The notes below the pieces were generated by a model that saw only the letters and a list, made by a program, of their open reading frames with translations, ran no database searches and was not told where the DNA came from. From Neelides folsomi (lineage: Eukaryota > Arthropoda > Collembola > Neelipleona > Neelidae): a DNA stretch of 64,000 nucleotides. The stretch spans positions 124,001 to 188,000 of the forward strand of contig JAQGBZ010000097.1 of NCBI GenBank assembly GCA_034687125.1, read 5' to 3'. Below are positions 52,329 to 64,000 of this stretch, piece by piece; the stretch's first letter is position 1; the number at the start of each line of letters is the position of its first letter. Both the position numbers and the translations under genes were made by a program.

Positions 52329-52442
52329 GTACTCTCATTGGGAAGTTGAAATCCCTCTTTTTTTCTTCTATTTAAATTTGTATCTAACCAGCGCTATAAC
52401 AAAAGGCGGGATTTCAACTTTCACCTTTCCCACGAGAATACA
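52329..52442. repeat. Imperfect inverted repeat (fold-back)
   Basis: GTACTCTCATTGGGAAGTTGAAATCCC at 52329-52355 is matched in inverted orientation by about 52408-52442, with one extra 8-9 nt stretch in the second arm. AT-rich sequence lies between. It may be a small MITE relic or a transcript hairpin. No target-site duplication was recognised. Confidence 0.45.
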
Positions 52443-52699
52443 TACAAGTTTCAAAAATCTCACATACCTCATATACATAGATATTAAGATAAATACATGT
52501 AAAATTTATATAATTTATAACATTTACCATACGTGTGCACTTAATTCTCCTTAATTTCATTTAGCTATTTAGATTACCTTTTTAAAACCTCTTAATGTTG
52601 GATGCAGTCAAAGGAAATGTTAACAATTTCCGATTCAGAGATTGAATTTCTTAATTGAATCATCTATTTCTTTGAATCCTTTCCTGATGACGCAAATAG

Positions 52700-52844
52700 G
52701 GAGATAACAATAGACGAGGAGAATTACAACATAATATGTAACGATAAGGAAATTATGCGATTCGGTGAACGTTTAAAAATTGCGGAATTCAAACCCCTCG
52801 CTGATGTCGGCGAAATAAAGCAGAAAGTGAGAAAGTTCGTGAAG
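52700..52844 (+). CDS. Orphan coding-exon candidate, unidentified
   Basis: A 145 nt open segment is flanked by an acceptor with a pyrimidine-rich tract (CTTTCCTGATGACGCAAATAG|G) and a donor (GTGAAG|GTAAAG). It starts with one base of a split codon and ends in phase 0. The encoded 48 residues are charged and protein-like, for example FGERLKIAEFKPLADVGE, unlike the AT-biased chance frames around it. Reading further upstream meets a TGA after a 13-codon ATG frame (52617), so a continuous single-exon gene is excluded. It could be one exon of a gene whose other exons I missed, a pseudogene piece or chance. No family was recognised. Confidence 0.25.
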
Positions 52845-54024
52845 GTAAAGATTTTTAAGAAAGAACATTGTTGAAAAGAAATGTGGCTTAATTCCAATCT
52901 CTTTGTTTCTCCTTCACTTGTGGTTTATTCGGTGAGAAAAGTTTGGAAGTTGAAGAATTTGAGTCCAACACCACGGTTGGTTCCAAGGCGTCGTCCCACT
53001 AATCCCAAGTTTTTCGATAATGCCCGACTTCATTCAACCTTTGCAATCCCCTTGATGAGAACTTTGAAAAAGTTTGATTCTCATTTAGGCATTTCCCATT
53101 TCTCCCTTGCCGACTCGCAAATTCAAATTTATTCCTTTCATTCTTCATATGAAGGAATTTGGGCAGAGGAAAAGATTGAAGAAGAAAGCATTGATGGTTT
53201 CATGCACAAAATATGTATAGAAATTTGATATGTCTTTTTATGTTACAAAAGTTAAATAATATACTGGCAAATGTAATGGATACCAAAATTAGCTATACTG
53301 TACAAGATGTTTTTATTGGAGGTTTAGGATACCAAATGAATTATAGCTTAATATAATATATAATACATAAATAGGTAATATATTGTATACCGAATCCTTT
53401 CAATCCACTTTGCAGCTTTGTGGTGAATTTTGTCATCGGCTTATTTCCACCAAATGTATTATTCATCTACCTTGGATTAAATTAGAGGTTGAGACGAAAG
53501 AGGATATCTTAACAGATTTGATCTCCTTTGTTATAAGGACAAGTGCTCATTGAGAATCTCATTAAAAGGGGAATAGTTTGACAGAATCTGCATATTTGGA
53601 CTATTTTTTTCAGGTACTCCTTCTGGAGGGACGGAAGAGGTCATCAATGTCTAATAGGGAGTAAAAGATCCCCATAATGACTCCTGGACATCTCGCTGGG
53701 CAGAGGAATCCAATTTGCTGAATTACCTATCCTTTTACAGCCCTATAAGGATTTTGATGATGATGCAGAGAAATAAACTTGATTTTCTCTTCTCCCCACT
53801 TGTTCATTTCACTAAACTAATTGGTCATACAAATTCAGTCGTCTATTTGGAAAATGATAAAAAGAAGTTAATTACACCAATTTTATATGACAATTCGACC
53901 ATTTATTGAATTTTCTATTCAGCCAGTGATACAACTATTAACTATATGGTACATACATACTATATGGTAGCTACTATGTAGATATGATAGATAAATGAAT
54001 TAAAGCAATATAACATATGGTACG

Positions 54025-54056
54025 GTAAAGTATCAGAATTCACTCTGATACTTTAC
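54025..54056. repeat. Perfect 13 bp stem-loop
   Basis: GTAAAGTATCAGA, loop ATTCAC, then its exact reverse complement. The stem is short for a microRNA precursor and the flanks do not extend the pairing. It stands alone in AT-rich intergenic DNA. Confidence 0.6.
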
Positions 54057-57000
54057 ACTTAATAAATACATATATAGGTATCTTTATATCATCTCCATTG
54101 AAAATTAAAAACTGAGCTTAACATGATACAAAATTTGCTCTTTTAAGGTTTAATGGGCTTTATATTGCATTGAAATTATTCACGTTTTTAATGAATATTT
54201 TTCTCAATTTAATTCATTTGTAAACTACCAATACTTTTTGAAAATATAAAGGGTGAAAATGATTTAATAGGTTTAATAGACATGATGTATAATGGATGCT
54301 GTATTGAATAGGAATAGGAATTAAGGGTTAAGTTATACCATATAACTTACTACTTAACATGGTATTTTACATTTAAGCTATATGGGTATATTGTATATGT
54401 ATGTAAGCAGAAATGGAAGAACTCTTTATTAAGCATTCCTTGGATATAGTTAACTATTTACATATGTCTTGCAGCTATAAGGAAAGGTTAAAGAAATGTT
54501 TATAAAAAGGAAGCTGGAAGAGGAAACGAAATCAAGGGAAGATGAATGTGATTTATCATTTCCTCGCCGTTCCCAATGTCTCAAACCAAACATTCGATCC
54601 TTAAAGATAAATCCGTAATTTCAAATAATTTCCTCACAACCCATCGACCAACTATTCGCCACGAAAACAAATAATACAAAAGGCACAAAGGAATCTTCGA
54701 GTTGATGCTAAACGTGCCGAAATAATGAAAACTCGCATCCAAAATTAAACCCAGCTTTAAAAATACTAAAAAACTTTAATCTCAAGACGAGAGTTAATTG
54801 TTCCTTTGGTTTTAACGGGGGTTGTTTATAATAATGTTGACTTGTCATTCTCGATGGAGTGGAAAGGGAAGGTGGAAGAACGAGGAGGGGCGAAGGAGCA
54901 AAAGGAGGAGACGCAGAAAGTTAGATATCATTGAGCAGACCCCAGAACCAAAAAGTTACTCGTCGCCGGGACTCCAAGTCGACCTCACTTCCCGGAACAG
55001 ACAATTTTTGTCAACGTCGAAAAATGACCCTTCCCCAGAGAGGAAATCTCATCCCATTTTGAACTCAAAGAAAAACAGTCAATCTTTCAAAAACAAATTG
55101 GATCCTTCAAGTGTTAAGTGTTCTCACAATGTTCGATCCCCCACATTATGGATATGACGACGATTGAATCCTGTTCTCCTCAGGTAATCCTCTCATTAAT
55201 CCACCCTTAATTATCTTTAAATCTTCATATTATGTATATATAGATATTTAAGTGAAATTCTCTTAACTTGGAATTTGATTCAACTCACACATGGAACAGG
55301 GGTGCTGTGAAAACCTCAAATAAGATTGGTATACTAATAGAGTGCTGGAGAAGTTCAAAGAATCTTCTCTGCCGCAAACTTTGTCTTCATTCATTGAGGC
55401 GAAATGAGCATTGGTGGAATAAATGGGACGATCATTATGCAGCTTCCTAATCTTTTCTGACTTGCATCTATATACAAACACGTGTAGTCAATTATACACT
55501 TGTGTTCAAATCTTTACCATTGTCTTTCCTGGCCAACAACTTGAGCGTGAAAAGGTGGAAGTGAAATAGCACAAAATCATGAGATGGTTCAAAGTAAACA
55601 TTCGCATTCTTAATCAACGTAACTTATATTTTACTTCTTATTTTATTATTTCTTCCTCGAATAAATTGTTACTAAAATTACTATTAAATTCTTATACAGA
55701 TAGAATAAATTTTACAATTCATTTTTTATCTAATAGTGGAATTTTCGTAATTTTATTAATAAGTGGTTGGGTTTTCTCTGTAAAAGAAGAACATTAAGAT
55801 GAAAAAAGTGGCGATTAGAAGAATGTGGGGAAATGGGAATTTCCATTACCCGCACTTTGTTCTCTCTCCATTAACTTATGTGGACCTTTTTGGCCCTTTT
55901 CTTCTCACCAGAAGAATGAAAGTGAGACCAAGAATGGGGAAAGATCCATGCGTTGGGAGTCTTGTCTTGAAAGACGTGTAATGGAAGGAACGTGCGGTTT
56001 CTCCTCCCTCATATTTATCGTGACATAAAGATTAGCATAGCTTTCAGGAGGTAGGTCAATTGGCCCCTTCGCATATCACATGAAGGAGCCGAAATGCCCG
56101 ACGCACCCAAAGTGCGTATTTCAACACATTCTACTTTACGTCCAATAGATAAAGTTAATTAAACCCTATATACAAAATATATTCCGTGTATAACCAATGT
56201 GCGTAAATAATACGGAAGCCAAATATACTCCCTTACTCCCCTTCACATTGTATAATGAATGGAATTAGAGCTTTAAGACTCCAGAGCTTAGGGATATATA
56301 TTCAGATATTTTTATAAAATGTATACCATATACCTATTTATACCTTGAGTCAGTTCCAAAATGTTATAAGTACCTATAAAGTACCTATATATACTTTATG
56401 TAATATATAAATTTTAAATGCTACTAAAATGAGGGAATTGTCATTTGTGAATGAGACAAATCAGCCTTTGAAATTGTCTCACTTTCTCCTCTTACATTTA
56501 ACATTAGATTTTAATATATTCGTTGATAATTTCTTTCAATCTGCCCCAATCTCTCGATCTGCTCTGAATGTTGAAAGTAAATATAAGCAAAAGATTTTCT
56601 CACAAGTGAGTGAAGAGGATTTAAGCTTTATAATTTCATTCGCTTATTGAAGCACTGAATTCTCACCTCTTCCTTTGAGGATTTGCACATTATTCTCAAT
56701 TTATGATTGATTGATCTGAGAGTTGGGACAGTGTTAAACAGAGAGTCAAACAGAGGATCGTATGTGAGATCTAAAGAAGACGAGTTGTTGAGCGCATTAA
56801 CAGGATGTATCTTATCGACTCCTGTTGACTTCTCCTCATTAGTTTGCCGAAAACAATGGGCGGTCAAGAGGAGAAATTTGTCTCTAGTAAATAAATGTGT
56901 GTGTCGAGGAGCCCTTGATGGGCTTGCTCTGAGCGAGGAAGATTTCGGCAGGAGAGATAATTAAAAGAGATAAAAGCCCAACTTGGGCATTTAGTGATTG

Positions 57001-57305
57001 ATTTCCCATTGTGAAGACCATTTAGCATATGTAATGAGGACCGAAACTACATAATTCTTCGAGGACGATTTCTCATGGGGAGAATCGAGAAGGCCTGGAT
57101 CGCGAGCTCAGAAGAGTGAAGGCATTGTGAAGGAGAACAAAGGAAGGCTCCTCTTTTTAATGCCACAACGGCCACGTGGACTCGAAAATGATTTCATTAA
57201 TGAGCTCAAATCCGTGGATGGGTCGAAGAGCCCAATTTCCTCCCAAATTCTCATTTTCCCTCTTAAAAGACGATAAAAAGATGATTAGGAATCTTTACTC
57301 AAGTC

Positions 57306-57317
57306 GGGGGGGGGGGG
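57306..57317. repeat. Homopolymer run of 12 G
   Basis: An uninterrupted G12 tract in otherwise mixed DNA. It is prone to slippage and sequencing error, so local length should not be trusted. Confidence 0.8.
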
Positions 57318-59139
57318 ACTTGAAAGAGGAAATTTGGTCATTTTGTTTAAAAATCCGTTTTTCAAATTCTCCCTCTTCACGCCAGTCTTGGAAACGGGGA
57401 ACTTTCCCCCTAAATAGACCCATTTAACTCATGTTGGGTTTAGGATTTAGATGTGAGCGGGGTTGTCAGCACTCGCTGTTGGTTATTTAATTGGATGAAT
57501 TAATAATGAATAGTCGGGGGTTTGAGTCTGAAAAGGTGAAGATAAAATAGTGAGGTAGCTCCTGCAACCTCTCTTGAATCCTAATGAAACAAGTGCGATG
57601 TGCGAGGAGTGTTGATTCGCCAATGATTTATCTCCCATTGTCTGTCAATTATTTGATTGAATGGTAGAAGCTCTCTCAAAGATACTTTAACCCTTGTTGG
57701 AACGAACAAGTTCACTTCCTACATACGGGAGCAGCCATGATAAGGAAGGAATATAATGATAAACCCACGACGAAGAAGCAAAAAATGGGATTCTAAAATA
57801 AAAGAATCTATCTGTGCTGTAAATACCCAATTCCCATTTTCTTCCTCAACCAAAGGGCGAGAGAGAAATGAATTTTGAGCGTTTCACTTTTAAAACCACA
57901 ATTTCCCATTGATAATTGGGATGAGGGAATGGGGGAGGATTGGAAATTGGAGGGAAAACAATTTAAAATATTCATGTTTGTGGATTAATGGGGAGAGAAG
58001 ATGGTGAGGTAATAAAAGCATATGGAATTGTAGCGAAAGAGTCTGAATCTCCGGAGAGATCCAATTCCCCCACTTGGAAAGAAGAGTGTTGTAAAAATAG
58101 AAGGAGGAGAAAAGCCGCATATTTCCACACGAGGGTTGAAAATAAGGCAACGATCACGTCAACCAAAGGCACAATGCATGAATTTTGAATGGGAAATGGA
58201 AGATAACAATTATATTCTTTGAGGATGGGAAAGCTGGTGGGCCTCTGTGGGCATTCTGCGGATCCCTCATGAACACCTACCAAATCCAAGTACACAAAGG
58301 ATTGCTGTGAGGAGAATAATGACCAAATGCAAGTTGGCCCACAATCAGCCCTCATTGATACCGGAACTATTTTGAATCTCAAAGTTTATTTTATCTCCAA
58401 AGACTACATTCAACTTCTCCATCATGATCTTTCTTTTTTACTGCTCAACTTTTCCCCAAACTTGAAAAGTTGAGGTTTAATCCATGGAACGTTGTCCAAA
58501 GGCCAGATGATTAATTGTGGTTGGGGTCTAGGCTCACTTAAATTATCATTTTAAACTTCTTCCCTTATGTATAGTGTCAGTAACTCACGTCTTTATCAGC
58601 CTTTGACTTTCTCTGTCGTAGGTCATAGGAGATTCTTCTACTCGCACGCACACAAGGTTTCACGACTTTCCCAAAAACAATTCCCTATTTGAGCCCAGGT
58701 TTTAATGAAACTTCAATTGGGAAGACAATTTCATGATTTTTATTAAATTAAAATACTCAAAGGGACTTGTAATTCATATCTGTAGTAATTATTTGCATAA
58801 GTCCGGTGGTTTTTGACACCTACAACTACAAGGCATATGGCGTGATAATGTGAATGGGATGAAGTCGTAGAGTGAGTTTTGGAATTGAGCTCAATAAATA
58901 ACGCGGCATCGGTTGAGGCGCTCCCTTAATAATAATGTGAGGGCCGTGGGCGGACGGCGTTCACACTCCCGACTGTCACGAGATTCAATTAATTAATTGC
59001 GGATGCTTCCCTTGACCTCATCATTCTCTCCTTTTTTGAAGAAGGTGTGAATGAACCTTATTGGGACAACAGTTGGAACCACCAGTCAGGAAACTTGAAC
59101 AGAGACATAACAAAGTGCGAGTTGAGCTTCCTGCACCAA

Positions 59140-59158
59140 ACACACACACACACACACA
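59140..59158. repeat. CA dinucleotide microsatellite
   Basis: About nine CA units, followed by ACATAC/TACATA-type simple sequence to about 59240. It is non-coding. Confidence 0.85.
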
Positions 59159-61494
59159 AATGTGCTACCTATATGTATTTACATATTACATACATTGGCT
59201 AGTAAATACATACATGCTGATACATCAATGCATACATAGAAATAGAATGGATATGCAAAATATTGTTTAAAACTTTAAAAGATTAAATCTACGTTGTTCT
59301 CTTCGTATTTGTGTATTTGTTTAATGATAGACACCCGTCGTATGGAGAGAGGAAGCTGAATCTGAGAAATACATAGAAAGGAAAATATTCGTATTTTAGA
59401 ATCCATTTGTATTCTAAATTGTCGTAGTTAAATGCAGCATCTGACTTTTTCCCTTTCTCTTGCGGATTTGGAAATGTGGAGGGCGAAAGCCTGACATTTC
59501 AACCTGCATGAGCATAAGTAGGATGAAGAAGTCGGAAGATATTTATGCTAAATGGATGGCCCCACCAGACGATCGAAAGACCCAGACTCAAAAACCCTCT
59601 TTCAGATTTATTCCAATGGAACGAGAAGTAAGACCGGGGATTTTCGAAGGTCTATTAACCCTCATCCCCCTAACTCCAAAAGCTCCCTGGATACTATAGC
59701 ATCCACAATAAAGAATTATATTTTCCTTTTTTGATTTAAATCCCCGGTCATTTCACTATGATTAAAACTGTAGGTTTTAACTACGTTTAATTTGAAACAG
59801 ATCCATCTATTCTCAACAATTCTTCAAAACAGTCCAATTTCTGTTACACATCAAGTAATTTAGGATTTTATCGAATTATATACAGGTTGGTATAAAATAT
59901 TTAAGTGTAAATATTAGGAAATATTTGGAACATTTAGAAATATAAATTTAAATGTTGAGTTCTTGCAAAGAAATGGCTAATTTCGAACATAGTAACTTAT
60001 CTAAACAAAAATAACTAATCTCGCAATGTTTTTCAAGTACTCAAGCCGAAACTACCAAATTAGAAAAACACTCCTAATTGTTTTTCACACGTTGTTCACA
60101 TGTAATAAGAATAACAAGCCTTCGTTTGTTTCCAAACATGTTGCTTTTGAATAAATGAAACGTGTTGGTATTTTGTTATAAAAAACCAAGCATGTGGCAA
60201 ATTCATAATTTAACAATTTTAAGTGTCTTTAACATGTCTTCAGTTTTCATTAAATATTCATATTTCTTCCAATATTTAATATATTCCTTTATAATTACTC
60301 TAATTAACAATGGGGGCTTGTTGAGAATACTTTTGCAGATGCTGTCATAGATGTGTGAGTATATCTTATTCTAATAAACTAATTTCCCCTCTTTGATTGA
60401 AGGGAATGAAGAATTTTAATTAAAACTCGTTTAATTTGTTTTATTTAATGAGTTTGGTGTTCATTAATTGCTTAATATATCTGAAGTTTGCAGTTTTCAG
60501 TTTCTTTCCCTTAATAGGTTTAATATTATAGGTAATAGGAAAAGTATGTATTCCCATATTTCTCGATTCGCTTATTTCGTCGAGTTTTATGTGTCTTATA
60601 ATTATACTGAAATTGATTATATTATACACACGAGTTTGTATGATTATTAATGCGGCTTTTCATAACAGAGAAACTACAAATTTATTAACAACTTTAACGC
60701 ATAAATTTTGGTACAAGGGAATAAAGTTAATAAGCTGAAGGAGATGTATATTTAATTACCAACTCCAACATTTTCATTCGTTTCCGAAAGCGAGGAAATC
60801 TCGAGTTATTAATTTTCAACTCAATTCAATTCCGTCGGTTGAGCTTTTAACCCTTTTCACATATTAAAGAAGCATGTAATTACATATGTTCTCGGAACAC
60901 TTTCTCCATGTCCATTGAGTGAGTGAGCAAATCAAATTCCAAAGCAATATTCGAGACAATTACTGTGGCAATGGTGAGGAGACGCGGGCGAAGATTTCTT
61001 TTTAAGCTCCCATTTTACTTGAGAAAACAAGATAGGATTTTTTAATATTATTAGTAAATAGAATTTGAAGCCTACAATGGTAGTCGATATGTCGAGTGTA
61101 ATAAGATTTAAAAACTCATATTGTGGTATGCTCAAGTGATCATGAGTGAAGTGAGGACGAGATTTCATGAGAGATTGGAAAATATATAAAGTTGGACTAA
61201 AGTTCTACTTTTCTCCATCTCACACTACAATAGAGATTAAATAGTTTAAATTTCTTCTCAACTCCCAACTCCATTCCTCTCTCTACCAAATCGCCTCACA
61301 AAGAAAATTTCCCAACTCACAAGCATTTCATTTCTCTCACATCAGCCCAAGTTTCCACATTGATTTGAATCAAATTCAGAATCTCGAACTGGTCCTGGAT
61401 TTCATTCCCAAATTAATCAACCCCAATCTCCGCAATCTCCAAAAATGTCATTTGAATGTGGGAATATAATTTTGGAAATTAATTTGCAGGAGGA

Positions 61495-61951
61495 ATGATG
61501 AAGAGAAACTCTTCGGTTTTTCCCGGCGGTGGTGGAATGGTCGATTTCCTAGGAGGAAGTTCCTCTATCAAACAAGGGAATTTGACGGACGCTTTGATCC
61601 ACGAACTCACACGTTGGAACAACTCGAGCTCGGACGATGGGGAAGAGAAACAGGCCGAGAGCGATTTTCTCTCTTTCCCCAATGGGACCGAGGAATGGGT
61701 CGAAATCCCGTTTCCGGCATATATCCAAATGACGTCCACTCTCCTTTGTGGGATCATTCTGTTCATCGGGATCGTCGGGAACATCCTTGTGCCGATCGTG
61801 GTGATCCGGAACAAAGAACTCCGAAGCTCGACCAACATTTTTCTTGTCAACCTTAGCGTGGCGGATCTTCTCGTTCTCCTCATTTGCATGCCGCCGATCC
61901 TCATCGAGCTTCACACCAAACAAGAGATGTGGATCATGGGAGCTGCAATGT
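61495..61951 (+). CDS. First coding exon of a rhodopsin-class peptide-receptor-like GPCR (partial)
   Basis: 152 codons plus one base end at a donor (ATGT|GTGAGT), with the reading frame preceded by an acceptor-like TTAATTTGCAG at 61479-61489, suggesting a spliced 5' UTR. The extracellular N-terminus (1-75) has N-glycosylation sequons at Asn5, 29, 42/43 and 63. Transmembrane helix 1 (about 76-104) contains the GN of the GNxLV signature. An RNKELRSSTNIF loop leads to helix 2 with NLSVADLL (119-126, the conserved Asp). The exon closes at the start of helix 3 in AMC, the conserved disulphide cysteine. The wording RSSTNIFLVNLSVADLLVLL is typical of neuropeptide receptors related to growth-hormone-secretagogue/TRH-type receptors, but the ligand cannot be told from this exon. 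No later exon is seen up to 64000, so the first intron is at least 2 kb. Two adjacent ATGs (61495 and 61498) could start translation. Confidence 0.9.
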
Positions 61952-64000
61952 GTGAGTTTCCTATTATTCGTCCTCAATTGAGCATGTTAAGTAAGGCATT
62001 AGGATGAGTGAGTCTAAGGGACTAACGAGATACATTGGTTAGTTTTATGAGGCTTATTGGAAGTTTTACAAGCGATGGAGGAGATGGAGGAAAGAAACAG
62101 CATGTCTCCTCCTGGAGAATATTTCCTTGCAATGGGAAGGGATGTAAAAAGGATAAATAAATATCTCTGTTTACGAACCTCCTTCTTAGACACCAGTGGG
62201 GAGTCTCTTGAGTTGAGAGGACAGAGGAACTAATTCTTATGATTGGAGATGAAAGCAACCTCCCTTCAGAGAACACACATTCCTTTTCAATCCCCCGAGA
62301 TTTTCATTCTCTCCCAAGTGAAGGAGTTAAAGAAATACCATCCATCCACTTCATTCATTGTAAAAAGGCATAAATCTATAAATAAGGAACTTCTCATATA
62401 AACCGATTTCCCTTCTAAACTCTTTTCCAATCCGCTCTTTTCACATTCGTTTTTAATGGCCTTTTTACATTTCTACCTCTTTCAGTTCAACCTACAAGTT
62501 GAAAGTTGTTTCTTACAATTTACTAAACATTTCGAGCTTGGTGGACTAATGCATGTGCTTGTGAAATCGTTTATTAGGAGCGGACTCGATGAAATAAATC
62601 TCGTTAAACCAAATGCATTTGAAATCTCATGAGCTACAAAATACTTCGAGTAACTCAATACTAGAAAGTGTGGACGGAACTTTTTATAATTAATTATGGG
62701 ATTTTTGGTAATTATACGAAGTGATATGAGAATCCCATATATAAACATACCCAAACTCCCAAGCAGTACCTTATAAGATATTCAATATAAGCACTATAAA
62801 AGATTTTTTATGTAAGTTGATACATTCAACCTCTACATGCATAAATACATGTACATAGGTATATTTACAATTAGATTTAAAGGTCTTATAAGGGGCATTG
62901 AGAATCGTAAACTGAGGTCTATGGCCTCCCTCAACTTTTTTCTTTGAGAAACTTAACTGATTCTAAACAAGAACCGCTGAGAATCTTAAGACCAAATTAC
63001 ACCAATTTCGTAATTAGTTAATTGATGGAACAATTTTTCAAGTCGAGATTGTAAAAACTGATCAATTAATGGAAACGCTTGAGTTTAAAGAAAGTATTAA
63101 TTATACTGATGTGAGTGGAAGTGAGGAAGATAAATATTTGTGATATATATATTGGGTCGAATGTAAGTAGGAAGAAGAGTCGGAGTAGGCAGGTGAGAAA
63201 AACGAGAAAGTATTTGATGGTGAACTACCTGGGACATCTCTCATGGTTCATTATGGCCAAAGACCACCCAAAGCCAAATGGGAATAAATGTCGTTGGCAT
63301 CTTCTTTGTTTCTGACTCTAAAGGTGTGAAGGAGTCGAAGGAAGTCCCTTGGGTCGAACAAAGAATTGACCATATGTCACCCCGATCGTCTTACAAGGAT
63401 CTTCCAATCCCCATTCAACAGATCTCCCATACATCATCTTTAATAACTTCTTAATAAATTAAAGACCTTTCCTCGTCGAATTCTTGACCTCTCCTTCCTT
63501 ATCATCCTCGGGGTGTGTGATTACATTGCGATAGCTTGCCATGATGACTGGCAAATCCTTTTGTGATTTATAATTCCTCATCACCTTTATCCACTTTCGA
63601 CTACTATTTATATAGCATCATTATATTCTTCATACTTACCCGTAGTTAGAAGACATACTTAATATGCCTTTACATCACTTTTGAACATTTTAAATACTTT
63701 ACAGGTACTTGAAAGATTCTTATCTAAATTTATGGTAATCGTCACTCTCATCTCTTTTTTATTAGTTTACTATATAACTATATGCATTTAAAAAATATAC
63801 CTACAGGTATATATAAATACTCGACTTTTATTTGCCCATAAATGTATTTAATAGGAAAATGGAGTTAAGGAGAATTTATTTATTTAGAAATGGAATAATT
63901 GATAAATAATGAGAGACGTTTTAAAAATTTGCTTGGTATAATAAATTGTCAAACAACAATATTTGTAGTTTGAAAATTTCAGTGTATATGTGTCCATAGT
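61952..64000 (+). other. Intron 1 of the GPCR gene, running off the window
   Basis: Begins with the donor GTGAGT. No continuation of the receptor (helix 3 with a DRY-like motif) was found in any plus-strand frame. The open frame at 63115-63315 has no receptor features. Confidence 0.55.

Larger units (their letters stand above)
51800..61494. other. Largely non-genic 9.7 kb, AT-rich then mixed
   Basis: AT-rich to about 56 kb, then richer in GC to 59 kb, AT-rich again around 59.8-61.2 kb. Apart from an orphan exon candidate, a fold-back sequence, a hairpin and simple repeats (listed separately), no gene was recognised. The open frame at 54822-55157 (KRRRRRKLDIIEQTPEP) has a basic patch but no domain or convincing splice context. 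Confidence 0.4.

Noticed and set aside
54822-55157. 111-codon open frame with a run of arginines
   Set aside because: The basic patch KRRRRRK looks like a nuclear signal, but there is no domain and no convincing splice site, and the frame begins and ends in non-coding-like sequence.
61952-64000. Further GPCR exons downstream of 61951
   Set aside because: I looked for helix 3 with a DRY-like motif and for later helices in all plus frames and saw none. The open frame at 63115-63315 lacks receptor features.

Overview
The window is animal nuclear DNA, most probably from an arthropod. Genes are split by short GT-AG introns, mostly 55-150 bp, and carry AATAAA-type poly(A) signals. The protein set is metazoan, and one gene is a clear HR96-type nuclear receptor with the ESCKA P-box typical of ecdysozoan HR96/DAF-12 relatives. 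I cannot name the species. A crustacean or another non-model arthropod would fit, but that is a guess.

Layout. Positions 1-14100 form a relatively GC-rich stretch (judged by eye) with almost no recognisable coding sequence. Only a possible pair of 3'-terminal exons on the minus strand lies at about 1002-1356. A 1145-residue, 13-finger C2H2 zinc-finger gene follows on the minus strand (14107-17633), with a probable upstream untranslated exon near 18.8 kb. About 3 kb of AT-rich spacer leads to a compact housekeeping cluster: class II ADP-ribosylation factor (Arf4/5 type, +, 22237-23970), protein O-glucosyltransferase POGLUT1/Rumi (-, 24390-26567), ribosome biogenesis factor RRP5/PDCD11 (+, 27267-31330) and nuclear receptor HR96 (-, 32465-35253). 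Arf and POGLUT1 converge, POGLUT1 and RRP5 diverge from a 0.7 kb shared promoter region, and RRP5 and HR96 converge.

From 35.3 to 42.8 kb is very AT-rich DNA containing two MITE-like elements with long terminal inverted repeats and a decayed mariner-type transposon. RPAP1 (+, 42852-47280) and a LYRM9-like mitochondrial LYR protein (+, 47869-48546) follow. From 48.5 to 61.5 kb is mostly non-genic, with a decayed non-LTR retrotransposon at 50.4-51.8 kb and one orphan exon candidate. At 61495-61951 lies the first coding exon of a rhodopsin-class, peptide-receptor-like GPCR. Its remaining exons are not visible and probably lie past the right edge.

The genes do not form one pathway. They are neighbours covering vesicle traffic, Notch/EGF-repeat glycosylation, pre-rRNA processing, xenobiotic/lipid sensing, RNA polymerase II assembly and mitochondrial assembly. 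The most notable observation is a roughly half-size RRP5 that goes from about five S1 repeats straight to the linker and HAT repeats, with no genomic room for the missing S1 block. I found no convincing undescribed multi-gene system.
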